Source of the DNA: Sporosarcina gallistercoris
GTDB taxonomy: Bacteria > Bacillota > Bacilli > Bacillales_A > Planococcaceae
Length of the DNA stretch: 64,000 nucleotides
Direction of reading: 5' to 3'
NCBI RefSeq assembly: GCF_014836415.1
Contig: NZ_JACSQY010000006.1
Location: 62,001-126,000, forward strand
Position 1 is the first letter of the stretch, and the number at the start of each line of letters is the position of its first letter. A program made the position numbers and the translations under genes. Below the pieces are notes generated by a model. The model was not told the origin of the DNA, made no database searches, and saw only the letters and a list, made by a program, of their open reading frames with translations. Below, piece after piece: positions 58,755-64,000 of the stretch.

Positions 58755-59354
58755 TTATTTGAATACATGCAACCGTTCTTCAATCGGCTGGAATTCCTTT
58801 TCGCCTGCAGGAGCGACAACTTTACCAAATGGCATTTGCGACATCAGTTTCCAAGAAGAAGGAAGATTCCATTCCGATTTCACTGCATCATCGATCAAAG
58901 GGTTGTAATGTTGCAGACTTGCGCCGTATCCTTCATCAGAAAGTGCTGTCCAGATAACATATTGCACCATACCGGAAGATTGTTGTGACCACGTCGGGAA
59001 ATTCTCTTTATATTCCTGGAACTGTTCTTGTAACGACTCGACGACTTGCATATCTTCAAAGAAAAGAATCGTTCCATAGCCACTTCCGAACATCGTCATA
59101 CGTTGTGCAGTCGATTCGAAATTCTCCTCAGGTACGATTTTCTTTAGAGTATCACTTGTTATATCCCAGAGTCGCTTGCTTTGTTCACTGAAAAGGACAA
59201 CAACGCGTGCTGTTTGTGAATTGAAAGCAGATGGAGTGTGCTTTACAGCTTGCTGGATAAGTTCTTCAAGTTTTTCATCGGAAAGGATCGGTTCGTTAGT
59301 AATGGCATAAATGGAACGCCGGTTTTTTACAGATTCCAAAAATGATTGAGACAC
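58755..59354 (-). CDS. Nitroreductase family protein (FRM2/HBN1-like)
   Basis: A 199-residue nitroreductase-fold protein of the short FRM2/HBN1 subgroup. LESVKNRRSIYAI is the phosphate-binding start, HTPSAFNSQTARVVVLF the FMN segment, MFGSGYGTILFFEDM and NFPTWSQQSSGMVQYVIW the middle, and DEGYGASLQHYNPL the end motif. These proteins are thought to act in lipid or oxidative-stress responses. The start is GTG 59354 with GGGGGAA upstream; the long frame upstream of it has no ribosome site. It is divergent from the HxlR-type gene, its likely regulator, similar to the hypO-hypR arrangement in Bacillus. Confidence 0.85.
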   Translation of the reverse strand: MSQSFLESVKNRRSIYAITNEPILSDEKLEELIQQAVKHTPSAFNSQTARVVVLFSEQSKRLWDITSDTLKKIVPEENFESTAQRMTMFGSGYGTILFFEDMQVVESLQEQFQEYKENFPTWSQQSSGMVQYVIWTALSDEGYGASLQHYNPLIDDAVKSEWNLPSSWKLMSQMPFGKVVAPAGEKEFQPIEERLHVFK

Positions 59355-59419
59355 GATGAATTCCCCCTTATTTTTGCGTGAAGAGTCAATATAATACCTC
59401 TTCACTTCTCTGCTAGTAT

Positions 59420-59481
59420 AGTCAGCTGATGACTTATATGGAAGTACGCACTTGAAAGTGCTATAGTATCCGAAAAGATAC
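59420..59481. promoter_or_regulatory. Three dyads in the nitroreductase/HxlR gap
   Basis: AGTCA-GCTGA-TGACT (59420-59434), GCACTT-GA-AAGTGC (59448-59461) and GTATC-CGAAAA-GATAC (59466-59481) are three inverted repeats within 62 bases. Any of them could be the operator of the HxlR regulator. Confidence 0.5.
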
Positions 59482-59497
59482 CATAGGAGGAGTTCAT

Positions 59498-59848
59498 GTG
59501 GAAAGTGAAGTTTCACAGTGCAGAGTGGAAGAGGCACTCGGGATAGTTGTAGGGAAATGGAAGCCTGTCATCATCCTGTATCTGCTCCATGAAGGGACAA
59601 AACGGTTCAGTGAATTGAAGCGCAGCATGCCGGGGATTACTCAAAAAATGCTGACGAAACAGCTCCGGGAGTTGGAAGAGGAAGACATCATCAAGCGTGT
59701 CGTATACCCTCAAGTCCCTCCGAAAGTGGAATATTCGATGACAGATTACGGAAGAACGCTGAGTCCGATTTTAGAAGCGATGCACGAGTGGGGAACCAAC
59801 CATGTTATTCACAAACAGACCATTAAGGTGGTTGAGAAAGAAGCATAA
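59498..59848 (+). CDS. HxlR/DUF24-family redox regulator
   Basis: A 116-residue winged-helix regulator of the HxlR/DUF24 family. The conserved N-terminal cysteine is Cys8 (SQCRVEEALGIVVGKWK), and it is the only cysteine. In YodB, CatR and HypR the matching cysteine senses quinones or disulfide stress. The helix-turn-helix lies in FSELKRSMPGITQKMLTKQL; the wing includes VVYPQVPPKVEYSMTDYG. GTG 59498 follows GGAGGAG. Its divergent partner is a nitroreductase-family gene. Confidence 0.88.
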   Translation: MESEVSQCRVEEALGIVVGKWKPVIILYLLHEGTKRFSELKRSMPGITQKMLTKQLRELEEEDIIKRVVYPQVPPKVEYSMTDYGRTLSPILEAMHEWGTNHVIHKQTIKVVEKEA

Positions 59849-59994
59849 GAGATTTGTGATAGAAGCACATCATTCAATTTGTGTTGCTTAAGAAGGTGGC
59901 GGTGGCTTGCTGTTTTTAGTATGATAGCGAGTAGATGTGAAGTAGTGAAATATCCACTTCACTTGAATCTGGGAAGAAAGAATAGGTGTACATC

Positions 59995-61551
59995 ATGAGT
60001 TTATTAACTGTAACGAATTTGAGTCATGGTTTTGGTGATCGTGCGATTTTTGAAGACGTATCGTTCCGACTGTTGGCGGGCGAGCATATTGGGCTTATCG
60101 GTGCAAACGGAGAAGGTAAGTCGACATTCATGAATATTATTACGCGCAAACTTGAACCCGATGCGGGAACGGTTTCTTGGGCGAAACGTGTCCGTGTCGG
60201 TTATTTGGATCAGCATGCTGCGCTTAAGCAAGGAATGACGATCCGCGATGTGTTACGGACCGCATTTCAGTATTTATACGATATGGAAAGTGAAATGAAT
60301 GAGTTGTTTGCGAAGATGGCGGATGTAGATCCAGACGAATTGGAAGCCATTTTGGAAGAGACGGGCCAAATCCAAGACGACCTTGAGCAACAGGACTTTT
60401 ACATTTTGGACGCTAAAGTGGAAGAAGTCGCAAACGGTCTTGGGCTGGATGAGTTCGGGCTGGACCGCGATGTGAACGATTTAAGCGGTGGTCAGCGTAC
60501 GAAAGTGCTGCTTGGTAAATTGCTGTTGGAGAAGCCGGATATTCTGCTATTGGATGAGCCGACGAACTATTTGGATGTGGAGCATATTGAGTGGTTGCGG
60601 ACGTATTTGCAAAACTATCCAAGCGCATTCATCCTCATTTCACATGATATTCCATTTTTGAATAGTGTCGTAAACTTGATTTATCATATGGAAAACCAAG
60701 AGATCACACGTTATGCCGGGGATTATGATGAATTCCTACGTGTGCATGAAATGAAAAAACAGCAAGTGGAGGCTGCGTTTAAAAAGCAACAAAAAGAGAT
60801 TGCAGGGTTGAAAGATTTCGTGGCCCGCAATAAAGCGAACGCTGCGACAAGCGGAATGGCGAAATCACGCCAGAAAAAACTCGATCGGATGGAAGTGATT
60901 GAGCTTGATTCTGAAAAACCGAAACCACGATTTGACTTCAAGGTGGCGCGAACACCAAGTAAATATCTGTTTGAAACGAATCAGCTCGTGATTGGATACG
61001 ATGAACCGCTATCCAGTCCTCTCGATCTGCAGATGGAACGAGGCCAGAAAATCGCGCTGTCTGGTGCGAACGGTATCGGTAAAACGACATTGTTGAAAAG
61101 TTTACTTGGAGAAATCCCAGCATTGTCTGGTACGGTTGAACGTGGCGAACATTTGGCAATCGGTTATTTTGAACAAGAGATGAAGTCAGATAGTGATAAA
61201 ACATGCTTGGAAGAAATATGGAGTGAATTTCCTCACTTTACACAATATGAAGTGCGCGCAGCCCTTGCTCGTGTAGGTCTGACTACGAAGCATATTGAAA
61301 GTAAAGTGAAAGTATTGAGCGGTGGGGAACGTGCGAAAGTCCGTTTGTGTAAGCTTGTCAATCAGGAAACGAATTTACTTGTGCTGGATGAGCCGACGAA
61401 TCACTTGGATGTCGACGCGAAAGCTGAACTGAAGCGCGCGCTGACAGAGTTCAAAGGAAGCGTTCTGCTCATTTCCCATGAGCCGGATTTTTATGAAGGT
61501 GTCGTAAACAAAATGTGGAACGGAGAAACATGGACGACAAAGATGTTTTAA
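59995..61551 (+). CDS. ABC-F ATPase (YbiT/YkpA-like)
   Basis: A 518-residue ABC-F protein with two ATPase domains and no membrane part, acting on the ribosome. Walker A motifs are GANGEGKST and GANGIGKTT, the signatures LSGGQRTKVLLGKLL and LSGGERAKVRLCKLV, and the Walker B segments LLLDEPTNYLDV and LVLDEPTNHLDV. The short linker and the DQHAALKQGMTIRD segment place it with the YbiT/YkpA housekeeping group, not with the longer-linker antibiotic-resistance proteins. ATG 59995 follows AGGTG. A terminator follows the stop codon. Confidence 0.9.
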   Translation: MSLLTVTNLSHGFGDRAIFEDVSFRLLAGEHIGLIGANGEGKSTFMNIITRKLEPDAGTVSWAKRVRVGYLDQHAALKQGMTIRDVLRTAFQYLYDMESEMNELFAKMADVDPDELEAILEETGQIQDDLEQQDFYILDAKVEEVANGLGLDEFGLDRDVNDLSGGQRTKVLLGKLLLEKPDILLLDEPTNYLDVEHIEWLRTYLQNYPSAFILISHDIPFLNSVVNLIYHMENQEITRYAGDYDEFLRVHEMKKQQVEAAFKKQQKEIAGLKDFVARNKANAATSGMAKSRQKKLDRMEVIELDSEKPKPRFDFKVARTPSKYLFETNQLVIGYDEPLSSPLDLQMERGQKIALSGANGIGKTTLLKSLLGEIPALSGTVERGEHLAIGYFEQEMKSDSDKTCLEEIWSEFPHFTQYEVRAALARVGLTTKHIESKVKVLSGGERAKVRLCKLVNQETNLLVLDEPTNHLDVDAKAELKRALTEFKGSVLLISHEPDFYEGVVNKMWNGETWTTKMF

Positions 61552-61554
61552 TAG

Positions 61555-61603
61555 GAAAAACTGTGAGTGTACCAACGGATGTTGGTATGCTCACAGTTTT
61601 TTT
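61555..61603 (+). terminator. Terminator of the ABC-F gene
   Basis: AAAAACTGTGAG pairs with CTCACAGTTTTT and the inner GTACCAAC with GTTGGTA, with a T run of seven. Confidence 0.88.
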
Positions 61604-61670
61604 ATGGACGTGTGAGTAGAGGGGTGACTTTCTTCCAGAAACTCCTTGAATCCTATGGAATTGTTTCCCG

Positions 61671-61795
61671 TGGCCGATACTTCCTCGGATTTGGCCGATT
61701 CAACGCTCCATCTGGCCGATTCTAGACTTCATACGGCTGATTCCATTTAGCGTGTGGCGATTCAGGATTCCATATGGCTGATTCCGTAACCGGAA
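61671..61795. repeat. GGCCGATTC array, 21 bp period
   Basis: Six units of 21 bp (one of 20), each starting TGGCCGATTC or a one-base variant (CGGCTGATTC, TGGCGATTC), at 61671, 61692, 61713, 61734, 61755 and 61775. The following 11 bases vary and often contain CTTCAT or TCCAT. It lies between the ABC-F and LysM-3D genes. It has the same period as the other two arrays, but a different core and no A/B alternation. Confidence 0.85.
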
Positions 61796-61827
61796 ACTAA
61801 TGAAATGATAGTAAACAATCACTAAAT

Positions 61828-61864
61828 ATGTAGCAGGTTCCCAAACAAAGGGAATCTGCTACAT
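61828..61864. repeat. Inverted repeat
   Basis: ATGTAGCAG-TTCCC pairs with GGGAA-CTGCTACAT across a 7-base loop. There is no long T run afterwards (TTTGT), so terminator function is uncertain. It stands between the 21 bp array and the LysM-3D gene. Confidence 0.55.
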
Positions 61865-62000
61865 GTTTGTCCGCAAAATGAGAAACTCTTCATTTATCAA
61901 ATGAATGATTAAAAAGTATAGGTGTGGAAATACTTAGAAGCAGCGTCGGACAAATTAGGATAGACGACGCGCATTTTTAATCATTGAAGGAGGAACTCAT

Positions 62001-62783
62001 TTGAGAAAGATTGTACAAGCAACTGTTTTCCTGTTGGCATTCATATCGCTGACAGCTCCCGTTACTGCTGAGTCGGAGGGATCTGTTTCAACAGACAAAT
62101 CTGAAGTGGCCGAGGGTCGAGAAGTGTATCCATTTACACCAGCAGTTGGATCGGAACTTATTGCTGATAACCCTCTATTGGAAGAGAAGCCCTCACTTAC
62201 GTACACCGTACAACCTGGAGACAATTTATACCGAATTGCGATAGCGCACGCTGTACCTTTGCAATCATTAATTGAGTGGAACGGGCTCGCAAGCGAACTC
62301 ATACACCCGGGAGATGTGCTGAATGTCTCCGTAGAGGCGGCGGGTTCAACGACGAACATGAAGAAGATGAAACAGGCTGTCGCGGCTGCACCGGTAACGA
62401 AACAGAAATCGAATGCTGCACCTGCAGCTAAGCAAGTGGTGTCAACCAAAACTGCATCTGTTCCTAAGACGGTTCCGGCTTCAGCGGAAACAGGAAGAGA
62501 ACTTACCATGACTGCAACTGCATATACCGCATATTGCAACGGATGTTCCGGAACGACCAAAATCGGCATAAACTTGCGTGCAAATCCGAACCAAAAAGTC
62601 ATTGCGGTAGATCCATCCATCATTCCTCTTGGCTCCCGAGTATGGGTGGAAGGGTATGGTGAAGCAGTTGCTGGTGATACAGGCGGAGCGATTAAAGGAC
62701 ATAAAATTGATGTGTTCATACCAGGGCTGGATTCTGCCATGGCTTGGGGCGTTAAAAAAGTTCGAGTCAAAATTTTACATTAA
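62001..62783 (+). CDS. LysM-3D cell-wall protein (YocH-like)
   Basis: A 260-residue secreted protein. A signal peptide ends near residue 23. One LysM domain (YTVQPGDNLYRIAIAHAVPL, about residues 64-110) binds peptidoglycan, an Ala/Lys/Thr-rich linker follows, and the C-terminal 3D domain (TATAYTAYCNGCSGTT, then AVDPSIIPLGSRVWVEGYGE and DTGGAIKGHKIDVFIPG) holds the conserved aspartates of lytic transglycosylase-like hydrolases such as YocH. It probably cuts or remodels cell wall. The start is TTG 62001, seven bases after AAGGAGG. A terminator follows. Confidence 0.9.
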   Translation: MRKIVQATVFLLAFISLTAPVTAESEGSVSTDKSEVAEGREVYPFTPAVGSELIADNPLLEEKPSLTYTVQPGDNLYRIAIAHAVPLQSLIEWNGLASELIHPGDVLNVSVEAAGSTTNMKKMKQAVAAAPVTKQKSNAAPAAKQVVSTKTASVPKTVPASAETGRELTMTATAYTAYCNGCSGTTKIGINLRANPNQKVIAVDPSIIPLGSRVWVEGYGEAVAGDTGGAIKGHKIDVFIPGLDSAMAWGVKKVRVKILH

Positions 62784-62790
62784 CCACTTA

Positions 62791-62818
62791 ACCGGAGAGG
62801 AGACTCTCCGGTTTTTTC
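62791..62818 (+). terminator. Rho-independent terminator
   Basis: ACCGGAGAG pairs with CTCTCCGGT across a four-base loop, followed by T6. Ends the LysM-3D gene. Confidence 0.9.
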
Positions 62819-62896
62819 TGCAAAGAATGCGGTTCTGATGTAAACTATATAGTGGTGAAGCATGTACATATCAGAACGGGATGGGAGTATGAAAAA

Positions 62897-63751
62897 ATGA
62901 TGGATTGGAATAAGGAATTGAATCTTTATTTAATGGACAATATTACAACGATAACAGATGAATGGCTTGACCTCCGGGACTCAGGTAAGAAATCCATATA
63001 CTCCAGTGATGCAGGAACTGCCACTGAGGAAACATTAAGAGAGCAAAATAATTTGACGAATCGAACGATTGCCAGCAGTTTGTTAGGTCCAAGTGGAAAC
63101 TTTGAAGAACAAAAAGAGGAATGGGCGGAACTGATTGCGAAGAGCCGTCTTGCATCCAATACATCGATAGCTGAAGTGGTCGATGCCCTCAGTCGTGTAC
63201 GAAAGGTATTTTGGCGACAAGTGGAACGATTTGTCGGACAGCAAACTGAAACAGTTCCTGTTACGGTTGTCTTGCAGTGGGGTGAGACAATCCATGTAGC
63301 TTTCGACGAATTACTGACAGCATTCTCTGCTATGTACTTCAAATTAATGACAACGCGTTTAAATGCCCAACAAAGTCTAATTGTTGAGCTGAGTTCCCCC
63401 ATTATAAAAATAAATGAGACGATCGGGATTTTACCACTAGTTGGAGATATAGATACCGAACGAGCAAAAGCGATTTTAGAAGTTGTTCCTGCTAGATGTA
63501 TGGAAGCGGGAATCATAAAATTATTTATCGACTTATCAGGTGTTTCAATTATCGATACAATGGTTGCCAACCAACTATTCGAAGTCATCCAAGTGCTTAA
63601 CTTGCTTGGTGTTAAGTCGACCATCACTGGAATTCGTCCTGAAATTGCCCAGACTTCCATCCAATTAGGATTGGATTTCTCAACGATTGACACGCATAGT
63701 TCGTTGCAACAAGCGTTGAAAGACAAGTATATTGTGGAGAAAGTGGACTGA
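62897..63751 (+). CDS. RsbR-like stressosome protein (STAS domain)
   Basis: A 284-residue protein with an N-terminal helical sensor of the RsbRD kind (WLDLRDSGKKSIYSSDAG, then VVDALSRVRKVFWRQVERFV) and a C-terminal STAS domain (about residues 165-280). The STAS part carries ELSSPIIKINETIGILPLVG, DLSGVSIIDTMVANQLFEVI and LGVKSTITGIRPEIAQTSIQ; the Thr in IIDT matches the phosphorylation site of RsbR proteins. Such proteins build the stressosome that controls SigB or related pathways. ATG 62897 (or 62900) follows GGGAG. No rsbS or rsbT lies next to it in the window. Confidence 0.88.
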   Translation: MMDWNKELNLYLMDNITTITDEWLDLRDSGKKSIYSSDAGTATEETLREQNNLTNRTIASSLLGPSGNFEEQKEEWAELIAKSRLASNTSIAEVVDALSRVRKVFWRQVERFVGQQTETVPVTVVLQWGETIHVAFDELLTAFSAMYFKLMTTRLNAQQSLIVELSSPIIKINETIGILPLVGDIDTERAKAILEVVPARCMEAGIIKLFIDLSGVSIIDTMVANQLFEVIQVLNLLGVKSTITGIRPEIAQTSIQLGLDFSTIDTHSSLQQALKDKYIVEKVD

Positions 63752-63819
63752 AGCATGTGCAAAATGAGCTTGGATGAACCTTGATCTTTTTCAGTTCATA
63801 ATAGCTAGGAGGAATCGAA

Positions 63820-64000
63820 ATGACCAATAAAAAAATCGTGTTTTTTGACTTGGATGGGACGTTGATGAGTCACGATAAAACCATCTTACCGTCAACAAAA
63901 GAGGCATTGCACGCACTTCGGAAAAAAGGAATTATTACTGTTATCTGTACAGGACGGGCACCTAGAATGTTCCAGGAACTGATTACAGAACTAGAATTCG
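63820..64000 (+). CDS. Cof-type HAD hydrolase (partial, runs off the window)
   Basis: The first 60 codons of a HAD-superfamily phosphatase of the Cof group. Motif I with the nucleophile is VFFDLDGTLMSHD and motif II is VICTGRAPRMF, which identify the group (phosphatases of sugar phosphates, FMN or pyridoxal phosphate). The cap domain and motifs III and IV lie outside. AGGAGGAATCG precedes ATG 63820. It follows the RsbR-like gene by 68 bases on the same strand. Confidence 0.85.
   Translation, partial: MTNKKIVFFDLDGTLMSHDKTILPSTKEALHALRKKGIITVICTGRAPRMFQELITELEF

Noticed and set aside
62001..62770. Long antisense open frame over the LysM-3D gene
   Set aside because: It is a shadow of the coding strand without a ribosome site; the sense gene has signal peptide, LysM and 3D motifs.
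62926..63762. 278-codon antisense frame over the RsbR-like gene
   Set aside because: No ribosome site and no recognisable domain, while the sense strand encodes a clear STAS protein.

Overview
The window comes from a low-GC, endospore-forming Gram-positive bacterium of the order Bacillales. The best guess is a Sporosarcina-like member of the Planococcaceae. The evidence is indirect but consistent: a Tlp-type small acid-soluble spore protein, a second small protein with a spore-protease-like cleavage motif, a bacillithiol-system protein (YtxJ family), a Bce-type peptide-sensing module, a PbuE purine pump with its riboswitch, strong AGGAGG ribosome sites, frequent GTG/TTG starts and canonical TTGACA/TATACT promoters. 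No rRNA, tRNA, CRISPR array, prophage or intact insertion sequence was seen. It is chromosomal core and accessory sequence with many small, independently terminated transcription units.

Layout. 0-12 kb: small conserved hypotheticals (DinB, DUF4236, DUF2200, DUF3885), a YbaK-type deacylase, tlp, a quinone/electrophile detoxification set (nitroreductase, MarR regulator, ABM monooxygenase) lying between two copies of one hairpin element, GrpB, an orphan cobT, a BltD-like acetyltransferase and a lipoprotein. 12-16 kb: a TauE permease and an M20 hydrolase + YfcC permease pair with a perfect promoter, a cre site and another dyad upstream. 17.7-22.8 kb: the muropeptide-recycling operon amiE-nagZ-namZ behind a structured leader. 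23-26.4 kb: an NAD salvage cluster (pnuC, nadR, nrtR) followed by a YtxJ homologue that has lost its active cysteine. 28-34 kb: a second YfcC permease between two M20 hydrolases, with a GntR regulator and an aspartate dehydrogenase, then pbuE under a purine riboswitch. 35-41 kb: two sigma/anti-sigma pairs and two methyltransferases. 42-46.4 kb: small stress, spore and acetyltransferase genes. 47-52 kb: a BceRS-BceAB-like antimicrobial-peptide sensing and resistance module. 52-64 kb: ankyrin lipoprotein, membrane and propeller proteins, an XRE-TPR regulator divergent from an MFS pump, an HxlR regulator divergent from a nitroreductase, an ABC-F ATPase, a LysM-3D cell-wall protein, an RsbR-like stressosome protein and the start of a Cof-type phosphatase.

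How the parts work together. Several loci pair a regulator with a divergent target and carry visible dyads between them (TetR/YmcC-like, XRE/MFS, HxlR/nitroreductase). Muropeptide recycling, NAD salvage, amino-acyl hydrolysis with permeases, and purine efflux give the window a nutrient-scavenging and stress character.

The most unusual structure is a class of intergenic arrays with a 20-21 bp period. Two of them (4.87-4.99 kb and 48.7-49.0 kb) have different unit sequences but the same design: half-units with a TGAGCG core alternate strictly with half-units with a TGATCACA core. A third (61.67-61.80 kb) repeats a GGCCGATTC core every 21 bp. Other points worth checking are the C-type (guanine) specificity base in a pbuE riboswitch that has an ON-switch layout, a probable ATA start codon, a MarR gene whose ribosome site and start codon lie in a perfect 12-bp inverted repeat, and the cysteine-less YtxJ.
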